Shown: positions 47,551 through 56,562 of the stretch, one piece after another
How the letters are laid out: each line of letters starts with the position of its first letter
Position numbering within the stretch: position 1 is the stretch's first letter
Assembly: GCF_000971965.1 (NCBI RefSeq)
Contig: NZ_KQ040792.1
Coordinates: 186,001-250,000, forward strand
Reading direction: 5' to 3'
DNA: 64,000 bases
DNA from: Paenibacillus wulumuqiensis
Lineage (GTDB): Bacteria; Bacillota; Bacilli; Paenibacillales; Paenibacillaceae
Notes under the pieces: generated by a model
What the model saw: the letters and a program-made list of their open reading frames with translations, nothing else
The model's database searches: none
What the model was told of the DNA's origin: nothing
Position numbers and translations under genes: made by a program

Positions 47551-47596
47551 ACAGCCCGCCTTTTACAGTTAACCGTAAAAGGCGGGCTGTTTATTG
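47551..47596. terminator. Rho-independent terminator
   Basis: ACAGCCCGCCTTTTAC and GTAAAAGGCGGGCTGT form a perfect 16-bp stem followed by TTTATT, between greA and the converging pseudogene. Confidence 0.9.
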
Positions 47597-47610
47597 TTTG
47601 ATCGTATGCA

Positions 47611-48016
47611 TCAAGGCTGCTGAAGGGCATGAATTTCCTGCTCGGTGAGGCCGGTAGCCTGCATAATTGTCTCTATGTCCAGTCCCAGCTGCAGCAGATT
47701 CTGCGCAGTTTTCTGTATAGCTTGCTTTTCACCTTGCTTCTTGCCTTGTTCTATTCCTTGTTCTAAACCCATTTCAAGCAAACGTTCTCTCCAGGAAGCT
47801 TCATCACGTAAAGCTTTCTGACGGGACTCGTACTCCATACGTGCTTTTTCATCATGACTCAGGAATTCCAGCGTGTTCATTGCCTTTTTGAGTTTGGGCT
47901 CATTCATGGACAATACCTCCCAATTTGCTGAATCTGTGTATTTCAGAAATAACAGCCAGTTGATCAGTCCACCGGAATCTTCGGCAGTCGTTTTTGGGGT
48001 CTAGTAACTTGGTCAA
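47611..48016 (-). pseudogene. Rpn-family PD-(D/E)XK nuclease/transposase remnant with internal deletion
   Basis: A 5' remnant begins at TTG 48016, eight bases after AAGGAGG, and reads MTKLLDPKND, the usual N-terminus of Rpn/TIGR01784 proteins. After about ten codons the frame breaks. From about 47989 another frame reads EDSGGLINWLLFLKYTDSA, NEPKLKKAMNTLEFLSHDEK, then a Gln/Gly/Lys-rich tail (GIEQGKKQGEKQ), which is the family's C-terminus. The nuclease core of roughly 150 residues is missing. The downstream part alone has an in-frame 100-codon ORF from 47913 but no proper role. I read this as an internal deletion in a former intact gene. Confidence 0.8.
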
Positions 48017-48366
48017 TGGTAGTGCCTCCTTATCATCTGCGGATTATAGTATGTATAATAGCGTATATGAGTATATTTTAACGTATAAAAGAGAAAAAAA
48101 TAAATGTTTTTAAGATATGTAATGACTTTTAAATGTATTTAAAAAATAGAATAGAAACACGTCCCACCTAATCGATAAATAGGAAATATATATGCAATGT
48201 ATAAGTAAAGTTCTTTATGCTGAATTTGTACTTTTCATTTGTTCCTGGGCGTGCAATCTTATATACTATTGTATGACCTGCCGATACTTCAAAATTAAGA
48301 ATTTTCTATCGTAATCAAAGATATATGCGGCATAGGAATAAGATAACCGGATAGGAGATTGTCACT
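48017..48366. other. AT-rich intergenic region
   Basis: 350 bases, markedly AT-rich, between the pseudogene's ribosome binding site and the phosphoesterase gene. No gene or clear motif seen. Confidence 0.4.
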
Positions 48367-49464
48367 GTGTGGATGGGAATTGCAATTTTGGTACTGTACC
48401 ATCTGATTATGTTCTATATCGGATGGAACGGATGGGTGTGGCTGGCGGAGCTGTCTCCGCATCATGCCTATCCGCGTTATATTTGGATTGTCGTATTGTT
48501 AATACTGGCGTATGCGCTGTTCCTTGGATTCTGGCAGCGGGAACTCGTTATTTTTAAAATGATTGGTGCAGGCTGGATTGCCCTGCTGTATTTCTCGGTG
48601 CTGTGGATGCCGGTGATGAACATTGTGGTCGGTCTGACCCGCTTCTCGTCGCTGTCCCAGCATTCGGTTATCGTATGGGCCGGCTGGATCACGGTCGCGG
48701 CTTTTGCGGTGGTAGTGTCATTCGGCATGTACAACGCCTACAGCCCGGTCGTACGCAGCTACGATATTACGATCAACAAGCCTGTCGAAGGCAAAAAGGA
48801 AATGAACATCGTTATGGCCTCGGACATGCACTTTGGCGTATTGTCCAATGAGTCCCATGCCCGCCGCCTGGTGGAACGGGTGAATGCCCTGCAGCCGGAT
48901 CTGATTCTGATGCCCGGTGATGTGATCGACGATAACCTGCCGTATTACGTCAAGACAGACATCCCCGAGATTCTCAAAGGGCTCAAAGCGCCAGTCTATT
49001 CCTCACTCGGTAACCATGACCGGTTTGAGCAGGGAATTGATCTGATTGATTCCCTGAACAAAAGCAATCTGCACGTACTGTACGACGAATCGGTCGTGCT
49101 GGATAACGGCATTACACTGGTCGGTCGTCAGGATTACAGCGACCGTCCGCGTGCGGAGCTGAGCAAGCTGCTGGAGTCGGTCGATCATTCCCGGCCGATT
49201 ATCGTGATGGATCACCAGCCTTATGAGCTGGATGCCGAGCAGAAGCTCGGTGTTGACCTGATGGTATCCGGTCATACTCACCGCGGTCAGATGGCACCGT
49301 TCCATCTGATTACCAAGCGCCTTTTTGAAAATGACTGGGGTTATCTGCAAAAAGGCCAGCTGCACTCAATCGTCTCCTCCGGATTTGGCTTCTGGGGCAG
49401 TCCGCTGCGGATCGGTACACGTTCCGAGATTGTACAGATTCATGTGAAGTTCCAGCCGGAATAA
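48367..49464 (+). CDS. Membrane-anchored metallophosphoesterase, YkuE-like
   Basis: The product is 365 residues: three to four N-terminal transmembrane helices (about 1-120) and a calcineurin-like phosphoesterase domain. The metal motifs are in order: ASDMHFG (D-x-H), PGDVIDDN (GDxxD), GNHDRF (GNHD), a conserved His in VMDHQP and GHTHRGQ. Relatives (YkuE, YaeI) act on membrane lipids or undecaprenyl-linked substrates; the substrate here is unknown. GTG at 48367 follows AGGAGA at fair spacing; ATG at 48373 is an alternative. A terminator follows. Confidence 0.85.
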   Translation: MWMGIAILVLYHLIMFYIGWNGWVWLAELSPHHAYPRYIWIVVLLILAYALFLGFWQRELVIFKMIGAGWIALLYFSVLWMPVMNIVVGLTRFSSLSQHSVIVWAGWITVAAFAVVVSFGMYNAYSPVVRSYDITINKPVEGKKEMNIVMASDMHFGVLSNESHARRLVERVNALQPDLILMPGDVIDDNLPYYVKTDIPEILKGLKAPVYSSLGNHDRFEQGIDLIDSLNKSNLHVLYDESVVLDNGITLVGRQDYSDRPRAELSKLLESVDHSRPIIVMDHQPYELDAEQKLGVDLMVSGHTHRGQMAPFHLITKRLFENDWGYLQKGQLHSIVSSGFGFWGSPLRIGTRSEIVQIHVKFQPE

Positions 49465-49576
49465 AGAGTTTGGATCGTCCCGGCTGTCATTTATAAAATA
49501 GGACGGCAGCATACAAGCCATGCTGACCCGAGCAGCTTCGGCTGTTCCTGCAATCGGCATAACTTTTACTATTCGA

Positions 49577-49628
49577 AAAGCCCGCAGGATTCAATACCAT
49601 CATGGGATTGAATCCTGCGGGCTTTTTA
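49577..49628. terminator. Rho-independent terminator
   Basis: AAAAGCCCGCAGGATTCAAT and its complement flank a 10-base loop and are followed by TTTTTATT, between converging genes. Confidence 0.9.
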
Positions 49629-49701
49629 TTATGCAAAGAACTGTATGATGCATAGAATCCGGCCGTCTGATGAATCAACCAGCAGGACTGTGTTGTACAG
49701 A

Positions 49702-51579
49702 TCAGCGAATCGCTGCCCGTACCTGCTTGATATAGAAGAAACGCACGATCAGGAAGTAGACAAGCTGGATCAGGAAAAAGATACCCAGTACGATCAACGA
49801 TTCCCTGAGCAGGGAAGTCTGGAACATATTCGCAAGCGTCGTCAGCGCTACTGCGCCGTGCAGCATGGCGACGATGATCGGGGCAAAGAACAGCAGTACA
49901 ATCTGTCGATTGAGCACTCGATTCAGCTCGGGAATGGTCAGTCCCAGCTTGGCAATGGATCTGAATTTCTGTTTGTCTTCGTCCAGATCGCTGTACAGCC
50001 GGAAATACAGGAAGCTGCCGGCCGAGACGAAAAAGACAATGCCGATAAACAGCCCGATAAACAGAATCATTCCATAGGAGCCCAGTTCCTGATTGACATC
50101 ATAGGCAGGAACCGCAATCCGGTGCGATTCGGTAGATGGGTCCAGCTCGGTGTATATTTCCTTGCCTGCCGCAAGGACGCCCTGCTGCTCCTGGTCGCCT
50201 GTCCACACATGAAGAGAACGCTGCGCAGCTGGCTTGCCGAGACGCGCATACATCTCATCCGGGACGACAAACGGTATGCCTTCGACAGCCAGCACACCTG
50301 TTTGGATCAGCCGGTCCGGTCGTACATGAACACCGCTGGCGGTAGTGGAAGGCACATCCAGCCGATCCAGCTGCAATTGAAATGGCGTGACGGCAACCGT
50401 CTCTCCCGCCGCCAGCTGAATCGGCGGCTGGTCAACCCGGGCTGCCAACCGGTTGAACATGGACTCGCTGACAATCATCTGGGTGAACGCATCATCCTTC
50501 ATATTATATTCCGTCAATACCTCATCGATCCGGGTCGCCTGAATGCCATGCTTGCGGAACGTCTGATCAATCACCTCTGCATGACGCTGTGCATCCGCTC
50601 CACTACCTTTGGCCAGATAGCTGATCACATACGGATTGCTGAGCGCTACATTCTTCGACACGACACTTTGCAGCCCATACAGAGAGCCTATGGCGCAGAA
50701 GGATACCGTAGAGACGATACAGACGAGAAAGAAAGTACGCGCATTATCCTTCATCCGGTAGGACAGATCGGACAGCAGCAGCATATTGGTCCGTTTCCAG
50801 AAAAAGGACTCCCTGCTTTTGAGCCGGCGGATGATATAGACGCTGAGCTGGGTGAACAGCAGATAGCTCCCAATAGTGACAATGATGCTGACAGGCAGCA
50901 GCAGGATAAAAGCATCTCCTCCACGCGCCAGCAGGGATAGCGTATACCCGGTGCCGATCAGCACCAGCACGAGCAGCGACAGCAGCATGGAAGCTCTCGG
51001 TTCGCTGCGGGCTTTCTGGCTGCCTTTGATTAAGTCGATCAGTTTGCCGCTTCGCAGTACGGAAGAGATGAATAGCGAAATCAGCAGAAACAGGATGAAA
51101 AAGGAGAAGCAGGTGATCCCTATCGCCCGCGCCGGGAAATAAAAGTTCAATCCGCCCTCAATGACCAGAATATGTTCACCGGCCAGCAGGATCGCCTTGG
51201 CAAATACAAGTCCAAGCACAATCCCGCCCAGTGTCGCGGCAAAGCCGATAATGATATTTTCCAGAAATACCATCTGGCGCAGCTGCCCGGGAGACATGCC
51301 CTGCATCATCAGCAGGCCGAATTCCTTTTTGCGTGTCTTCAGAAAAGAACTCATCGAATACAGCACAAAGAAAAAGGAAAATGCATAGATCATCCATTTG
51401 GCGGTAGACATTCCGCCCTGCACATTATGGTTGATCTGCCCGTCAGCGAGCAGTGGATGATAAGCGAAAATCGCAAAGGTAAAAAACACCATGACCGTAA
51501 ACATGCTGCTCAGAAAATAGGCGGCATACAGACGCTTGTTTCGGACGACATTATTATAGGCGAATTGACGAAATGTCAT
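49702..51579 (-). CDS. Bce-type ABC transporter permease (FtsX-like)
   Basis: A 625-residue permease with ten predicted helices in the 1+3+... arrangement of BceB/VraG proteins. It opens MTFRQFAYNNVVRNKRLYAAYF, has FtsX-like segments, and a large extracellular domain (about residues 310-510) between helices 7 and 8. Such transporters recognise and confer resistance to cell-wall-active peptides such as bacitracin and pass the signal to the cognate kinase. ATG 51579 follows GGGAGGG; it overlaps the ATPase gene end by 26 bases. Permease, ATPase, kinase and regulator are all on one strand. Confidence 0.88.
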   Translation of the reverse strand: MTFRQFAYNNVVRNKRLYAAYFLSSMFTVMVFFTFAIFAYHPLLADGQINHNVQGGMSTAKWMIYAFSFFFVLYSMSSFLKTRKKEFGLLMMQGMSPGQLRQMVFLENIIIGFAATLGGIVLGLVFAKAILLAGEHILVIEGGLNFYFPARAIGITCFSFFILFLLISLFISSVLRSGKLIDLIKGSQKARSEPRASMLLSLLVLVLIGTGYTLSLLARGGDAFILLLPVSIIVTIGSYLLFTQLSVYIIRRLKSRESFFWKRTNMLLLSDLSYRMKDNARTFFLVCIVSTVSFCAIGSLYGLQSVVSKNVALSNPYVISYLAKGSGADAQRHAEVIDQTFRKHGIQATRIDEVLTEYNMKDDAFTQMIVSESMFNRLAARVDQPPIQLAAGETVAVTPFQLQLDRLDVPSTTASGVHVRPDRLIQTGVLAVEGIPFVVPDEMYARLGKPAAQRSLHVWTGDQEQQGVLAAGKEIYTELDPSTESHRIAVPAYDVNQELGSYGMILFIGLFIGIVFFVSAGSFLYFRLYSDLDEDKQKFRSIAKLGLTIPELNRVLNRQIVLLFFAPIIVAMLHGAVALTTLANMFQTSLLRESLIVLGIFFLIQLVYFLIVRFFYIKQVRAAIR

Positions 51580-52318
51580 TCGTATGCCCTCCCAACAGCG
51601 ACAGGGTATCAATAATTTTCTGGAAAAAGGCCTGTCGGTTGTCTCCGCGATGAATCTCGCTGTACAGATGACCATCACGGATAAAGATAACCCGGCTGCA
51701 GTAGCTGGCAGCGACCGGATCATGGGTGACCAGCATCATGGTTGTCTGCTGTTCCCGGTTGATATTTTCGAGCATCTCCATCACATCGCGGGCTGATTTG
51801 GAATCCAGATTCCCGGTCGGCTCATCGGCGAGCAGCATTTTGGGGGAATGGATCATCGCCCGGGCAATGGCTGTCCGCTGGGCCTGTCCGCCGGAGATCT
51901 CGTAGGTGCGCTTGTTCATGATGGAAGTAATGCCGAGTTTGTCGGCGATAGCAGCAGCTTTTTGCTTCATTTCACTGACTTTGCTGCCGTCGAGTGTCAG
52001 CGGCAGCACGATGTTCTCCTGTACAGTCAGCGTATGCAGCAGGTTGAAGTCCTGGAAAATGAATCCCAGCTCCCGACGCCGAAAGCGGGCCAGTTCATTT
52101 TTCTTCATCCGGTTGATATTCTCTCCATTGATCAGAATCTGTCCGCTGGTCGGTTCATCAATGGTAGCAATCAGATTGAGCAGCGTGGTCTTGCCGCTGC
52201 CGGATGGTCCCATAATGCCGACAAATTCCCCGTCTTCAATCGTAAACTGGATATCGGTCAGCGCTTTGTAGGCAATCTTGCCAGCGTAGGTTTTGCTGAT
52301 CTGGTTAACGTTAAGCAT
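51554..52318 (-). CDS. Bce-type ABC transporter ATPase
   Basis: A 254-residue ATPase of the MacB/LolD class with Walker A GPSGSGKTT, Q-loop FIFQDFNLL, signature ISGGQAQR (Ile for Leu, common in this class) and Walker B LLADEPTGNLD. ATG 52318 follows AAGGAGG; upstream in-frame codons lack a site. It is translated just ahead of the permease. An inverted repeat about 100 bases upstream is shared with the regulator side. Confidence 0.92.
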   Translation of the reverse strand: MLNVNQISKTYAGKIAYKALTDIQFTIEDGEFVGIMGPSGSGKTTLLNLIATIDEPTSGQILINGENINRMKKNELARFRRRELGFIFQDFNLLHTLTVQENIVLPLTLDGSKVSEMKQKAAAIADKLGITSIMNKRTYEISGGQAQRTAIARAMIHSPKMLLADEPTGNLDSKSARDVMEMLENINREQQTTMMLVTHDPVAASYCSRVIFIRDGHLYSEIHRGDNRQAFFQKIIDTLSLLGGHTNDISSIRL

Positions 52319-52415
52319 GTCTGATCCTCCTTGGTCCATGGGCTTCATGGTTGTTCTCATGTGCCCAGTATAGTCCGGGGCCGGGGAGCCTGCTATCGAT
52401 TTTCCTTTCATCCGG

Positions 52416-52431
52416 CTTACATGTATGTAAG
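52416..52431 (-). promoter_or_regulatory. Probable response-regulator operator upstream of the ABC genes
   Basis: CTTACATGTATGTAAG fits CTTACA-N4-TGTAAG. On the minus strand a TATACT box lies 43 bases downstream, so the site is at about -56 to -71, a usual place for an OmpR-family activator. The matching site is at 54596-54611. Confidence 0.65.
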
Positions 52432-52511
52432 GTGGCGCAGGGAGCGACCAGGATATAGAGTCATACCAACCTGTAAAGCCTGAAAAGAAACCGGGTGAAC
52501 AGTAGAAGGGA

Positions 52512-53504
52512 TCAGGACTGCTGCCAGGACTGGAAAATAATACGGACAGTCGTTCCCTCGCCCAGAGCGGATTCCAGCTCCAGCGTATGGTCCAGATGCT
52601 CGGCAGCCTCTCTCGTCAGATACAGTCCCATCCCGGTCGATTCACGGAAGTGACGGCCGTTCTCGCCGGTAAAGAAAGGATCGAACACCCGCTTGAGATC
52701 CGAAGCCGGGATACCGATGCCATGATCCCGCACTTCCAGTACTGCCTGACGGTTACGGATAAAGGAATGAATATGGATCTTTCTTCCGGTGCCGGAGGAA
52801 TATTTGACCGCGTTCATCACCAGCTGGGACAGCATGAAGAACAGCCATTTCTCGTCCGATTCTACCATCAGTACGCCATCTTGATCCTGTACGTCGGGAT
52901 AGACATTATTGCGGATAAAAGATCGCTTGTGCTCATGAATAACCTCATGCATGATCTGTGACAGCGAGACGGATTTGGGATGGAAATCCTGCTGGAAGGT
53001 ACGCAGCCGGGCCATATAGAGAATGGTATTCAGACCGGAACGCATGCGCTCGGTCTCTTCACGGATGCTGGCATATTCCGGTTCATCCACCTGCTGCACG
53101 GTAAGCTCGATAACGGACAAAGGAGTCTTCATCTGATGCACCCATTGATCCATAAAGGTCAGGTGCTGCTTTTGCTCACGCTGTATGGCAGCCAACTGCT
53201 CATGATAGGAGCGGTACTGCAGACGCAGCAGTTCTTCCAGCGCTTCCCCGACCGGTGTCTGATCCAGCCGCTGTACCGATTCCTCCATAGTCGCAGGCGG
53301 ATGACTGAGCAATCCAAAATAGCGGCGCCGGGTGATATAGTGATAGGTCAGGTAGCTGCCCAGCAGGAACAGCCCGAGAAAAACAGAATACAGTGCCGGA
53401 GCCAGGCGGTGATATCCGTCCAGCCAGTAGATGCCCAGCACCGCAAAAAACTGAACCACATGCAGCACAATCAGCAGCGCATGTTCCCGCAAAAACAATT
53501 TCAA
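52512..53504 (-). CDS. Intramembrane-sensing histidine kinase (BceS-like)
   Basis: A 330-residue kinase with two closely spaced transmembrane helices (about 10-30 and 35-57) and almost no extracellular loop, hence an intramembrane sensor that relies on the ABC permease for input. Phospho-acceptor His is in DQWVHQMKTPLSV. ATP-binding boxes are MNAVKYSS (N box), VRDHGIGIP (G1) and GMGLYLTREA (G2). Its start overlaps the response regulator stop (ATGA). Confidence 0.9.
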   Translation of the reverse strand: MKLFLREHALLIVLHVVQFFAVLGIYWLDGYHRLAPALYSVFLGLFLLGSYLTYHYITRRRYFGLLSHPPATMEESVQRLDQTPVGEALEELLRLQYRSYHEQLAAIQREQKQHLTFMDQWVHQMKTPLSVIELTVQQVDEPEYASIREETERMRSGLNTILYMARLRTFQQDFHPKSVSLSQIMHEVIHEHKRSFIRNNVYPDVQDQDGVLMVESDEKWLFFMLSQLVMNAVKYSSGTGRKIHIHSFIRNRQAVLEVRDHGIGIPASDLKRVFDPFFTGENGRHFRESTGMGLYLTREAAEHLDHTLELESALGEGTTVRIIFQSWQQS

Positions 53505-54208
53505 CGTCCATCCTCCTCTGCCCAGGAAGCGTGCAGGCGATAGCCGATGCCGCGTACCGTCTCCACCGCATCCTCCAGTCCCAGCTCCTGAAATTTCTTG
53601 CGTACACGAGTGATATTGACATTCAGCGTATTCTCATCGACAAAGTTCTGGTCATCCCACAGCTTCTCCAGCAGTGCTTCCCGGCTCGCTACGCGCGGAT
53701 GACGCTCCATCAGACTGCCGATAATGTCGCACTCCTTGCGGGTAAGGGGGATACTGCGGCCGTTATACATTAGTTCCAGCCGCTCGGGATAGAGCCGAAG
53801 ACCGGCTGCTTCGATCACGCTCTCTTCCGTCCGTACGGCATATTCGCCATACGCACGACGCAGCTGGCTGCGGATTTTGGCCATCATGATGCCATAGTCA
53901 AACGGCTTGGTGATATAGTCGTCAGCACCATTTTCCAGTGCCATAATCTGGTCCATTTCCCCGGAGCGTGCCGAGATGAACAGTACCGGACAGATGGAAT
54001 GATTGCGAATCTGGCGGCACCAATAGTAACCGTCAAAGCTGGGCAGGTTCACATCCAGCAGCACCAGATCCGGCTGCACCTCGCGGAACTCTTCCAGTAC
54101 TTTGCTGAAATCCCGGGTCAGGATCACGTCGTAACCGTACCGGGTAATATGATTTTGCAACAGACCGGCAATTTTGGGATCATCTTCAACGATCATGATT
54201 TTCTGCAT
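53501..54208 (-). CDS. OmpR-family response regulator (BceR-like)
   Basis: The product is 235 residues. The receiver domain has the acidic pair in VEDD, the phospho-acceptor Asp in LVLLDVNLPSFDGY, Ser in FISAR and Lys in DDYITKPFDYG; the winged-helix output domain contains LTRKECDIIGSLMERHP. AAGGAG precedes ATG 54208, and earlier in-frame codons are not needed. It is expected to bind the CTTACA-N4-TGTAAG repeats found at 54596 and 52416. Confidence 0.92.
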   Translation of the reverse strand: MQKIMIVEDDPKIAGLLQNHITRYGYDVILTRDFSKVLEEFREVQPDLVLLDVNLPSFDGYYWCRQIRNHSICPVLFISARSGEMDQIMALENGADDYITKPFDYGIMMAKIRSQLRRAYGEYAVRTEESVIEAAGLRLYPERLELMYNGRSIPLTRKECDIIGSLMERHPRVASREALLEKLWDDQNFVDENTLNVNITRVRKKFQELGLEDAVETVRGIGYRLHASWAEEDGR

Positions 54209-54335
54209 AGTTATGAACTCCTTGGAATAAACGGCATGATCCCACACGTATCCGCAGATTCGGTGGGATGTTATCGTTATTATACTATGTTCACTGCAAA
54301 GTATCCGGCTCATGCTTGCAGCCGGATTATTGGAA

Positions 54336-54506
54336 TTAGGAAACTCCGCCGGAGACCGGCAGGGTATCGATAAGCTGATGCGAATATTGCTTGGCCAGCA
54401 GTACGATCTGATCCAGCTCGGGCCATTTATGATGCAGGCCGATATATACAATGACACCGGTAAACAGGACAGCCATTATCGTTTTGAACAGCCATTTTCC
54501 CATCAT
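54336..54506 (-). CDS. 56-residue single-pass membrane protein
   Basis: A short frame on the minus strand with an ideal ribosome binding site (AAGGAGG, five bases before ATGATG). The product has a basic N-terminus (MMGKWLFK), one transmembrane helix at about 8-24, and a short outer or cytoplasmic tail rich in polar residues (HHKWPELDQIVLLAKQYSHQ). It lies 127 bases ahead of the response regulator gene on the same strand and is probably the first gene of that operon. I do not know the family; a role in sensing or tuning the Bce module is only inferred from position. Confidence 0.7.
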   Translation of the reverse strand: MMGKWLFKTIMAVLFTGVIVYIGLHHKWPELDQIVLLAKQYSHQLIDTLPVSGGVS

Positions 54507-54595
54507 TGATTCCTCCTTGGATGGATAATACTTTTATCCTAACACAGCAAATATTCGGATAATATCGAATTGTCTTAATCTTTCCTTACGCTTTT

Positions 54596-54611
54596 CTTAC
54601 ACTTTTGTAAG
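54596..54611. promoter_or_regulatory. Probable response-regulator operator upstream of the 56-residue gene and regulator operon
   Basis: CTTACACTTTTGTAAG fits CTTACA-N4-TGTAAG exactly, as does the site at 52416. It lies 90 bases upstream of the small membrane protein gene and 72 bases upstream of the divergent ydcF-like gene, so either or both could be targets. Confidence 0.6.
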
Positions 54612-54682
54612 TTTAAAATAAGGGTAAAAATAGAGTGGAGTCATGGTATCATGTTCATAACTGGAAAAGAGGAGAGAAATTG

Positions 54683-55702
54683 ATGTACATACTGGGTGTG
54701 GCTGGATTATGTATAGCCATGTTTGTGATCAGCTACACAAAAGACCGCAGGCGTCTGCAGAACGGTGTATTTTTGACCGTCGGCATTATTCTGCTGCTGT
54801 TTGGTCTGATCGTCTATGTAATGAACCATCTGCAGGGCAATATACCGTATATTGCTGTTCTGCTCGTGCTGATTATGCTGCTGCTGGCACCGGTTGTCGT
54901 ACTTGGCATAGGTGTGGCACTGGTCTACAATGGCCGGATTTTGCTGCACAGGGAAGGGTGGAAGCTGCCCAATCTGCTGTCCATGCTGACCGGAGTCGGT
55001 ATTCTGGTGCTGCCGCTGCTCGTGCTGCTGGCTCCGTACAACAGCGTACTGGCTCCGCTGGTTATCGTGGTGCAGCTTTGTCTCGCTTATTTTGGATTTC
55101 TATTTATCTGCTATCTGGTGTCTTCCCTGCTGTATAATTTTCATCGACCGCGTTACCGGCCGGACTTTATCATCGTGCTGGGCAGCGGATTGATCCGCAA
55201 CAAAGTGCCGCCGCTGCTGGCGAGCCGTCTGGATCAGGGAATCGCCATCTATCTCCGCTATCAGGATGGAGAGCCGCCGCGGATCGTCGTTTCCGGTGGA
55301 CAGGGCAGCGATGAACAGACTGCCGAGGGCGAAGCGATGGGTCAATATCTACTGGAAAAGGGTATTCCGGCCGAGCATATCATTATTGAAAATGAATCGG
55401 CTAATACGCTGCAAAATATGCGTCTATCCAAGCAGAAGATGGATGATCTGATGGCAGGCAAGCCGTACTCCTGCATTTTTGTTACGAATAATTTTCACCT
55501 GTTCCGCGCCGGTATCTACGCGCGCAAGGCAGGTATTCAGGGCGATGGTATCGGTTCGCGTACAGCGCTGTATTATTTGCCCAATGCCTTTATCCGTGAG
55601 TATATCGCCATTATCGTGATGCATCGCCGCATTCATCTGCGGATTATTGCAGCCGGATTGATTCTGGCGCTGATGGCCGTGCTCGTATTGATGATTGTCT
55701 GA
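54683..55702 (+). CDS. YdcF-family (DUF218) membrane protein
   Basis: A 339-residue protein with four to five N-terminal helices, a DUF218 domain (PDFIIVLGSGLIRNKVPPLL, SGGQGSDE, ENESANTLQN, VTNNFHLFRAG) and one C-terminal helix. The domain resembles SanA/ElyC proteins, which affect envelope polymer metabolism. The exact reaction is unknown. GAGGAGAG precedes ATG 54683. It is divergent from the Bce regulator operon and close to the operator at 54596. Confidence 0.85.
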   Translation: MYILGVAGLCIAMFVISYTKDRRRLQNGVFLTVGIILLLFGLIVYVMNHLQGNIPYIAVLLVLIMLLLAPVVVLGIGVALVYNGRILLHREGWKLPNLLSMLTGVGILVLPLLVLLAPYNSVLAPLVIVVQLCLAYFGFLFICYLVSSLLYNFHRPRYRPDFIIVLGSGLIRNKVPPLLASRLDQGIAIYLRYQDGEPPRIVVSGGQGSDEQTAEGEAMGQYLLEKGIPAEHIIIENESANTLQNMRLSKQKMDDLMAGKPYSCIFVTNNFHLFRAGIYARKAGIQGDGIGSRTALYYLPNAFIREYIAIIVMHRRIHLRIIAAGLILALMAVLVLMIV

Positions 55703-55785
55703 ATCGGTCTGATATTGTGAGAAGAGTTACAACCGTATCCGCGAGCCGCTGGTATGATATATAGCGGCACAAAGGAGGCGGATGT

Positions 55786-56562
55786 ATGGCTTATATTATT
55801 TCCAATGAACAGGTGGCTGCGGATGTTTTTGTAATGAGAGTGGCCGGGCAGCATGCAGGTGGGATGGGACAATTTTATATGCTGCGCGGAGATGACGGAT
55901 ACCGGGGAGACAGCTATCCTCTGCTGTCACGCCCGCTCAGTATCCATGACAGAGGCGATGACTACATCGCCTTTTTGTACAGGGTGCATGGACGGGGGAC
56001 GGCAATTCTGTCTCGTCTGGCGGCAGGGCAGCAGGTGCTGCTGGAAGGGCCTTTTGGCAATGGATTCCCTTTGCTGAAGGAGTGTGGCCGGGTCGCTCTG
56101 GTCGGCGGCGGGATGGGCTGCGCGCCGCTGCTGCTGACGGCCAGGCATTATACGGAGGCAGATATCTACCTGGGCTTCTCCGGGGAAATGTTCGCGGTGA
56201 ACGCTTTCCGTCAGGCTGTGGATTCAGCAGAGCAGGTGCAGGTGATGAACAGCAGGCAGCAGAGCGTGCTGGAGCTGCTCGATCCATCTCGGTACGATAC
56301 CATTCTGGCCTGCGGACCGGCCGGAATGCTGAGAGCGCTGGCGGAATGTACAGCAGCGGCGAATAGGCATTCCATGGAGCAGACTGGCGGCAGCCGGGGA
56401 GATATCCGGCTGTATATTTCCACCGAAAAGCATATGGCCTGCGGCATTGGAGCCTGTCTGACCTGTACGGTGCAGACGAATGGTGGCAATCGCAGAACCT
56501 GTGTGGAAGGGCCGGTATTCGCAGCAGAGGAGGTGAACTGGGATGACCTCACTACAGTGTAA
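55786..56562 (+). CDS. pyrK: Dihydroorotate dehydrogenase electron-transfer subunit
   Basis: A 258-residue PyrK-type protein with an FAD-binding domain ([13 protein letters not shown]), an NAD-binding domain ([25 protein letters not shown]) and a C-terminal [2Fe-2S] site [11 protein letters not shown]...RRTC (C-x4-C-x2-C-xn-C). It passes electrons from the class 1B dehydrogenase to NAD. AAAGGAGG precedes the ATG. Its end overlaps pyrD by 20 bases. Confidence 0.92.
   Translation: MAYIISNEQVAADVFVMRVAGQHAGGMGQFYMLRGDDGYRGDSYPLLSRPLSIHDRGDDYIAFLYRVHGRGTAILSRLAAGQQVLLEGPFGNGFPLLKECGRVALVGGGMGCAPLLLTARHYTEADIYLGFSGEMFAVNAFRQAVDSAEQVQVMNSRQQSVLELLDPSRYDTILACGPAGMLRALAECTAAANRHSMEQTGGSRGDIRLYISTEKHMACGIGACLTCTVQTNGGNRRTCVEGPVFAAEEVNWDDLTTV

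Noticed and set aside
54312-54509. A 65-codon plus-strand frame upstream of the YdcF gene
   Set aside because: It is the antisense shadow of the 56-residue membrane protein gene, which has a perfect ribosome binding site.
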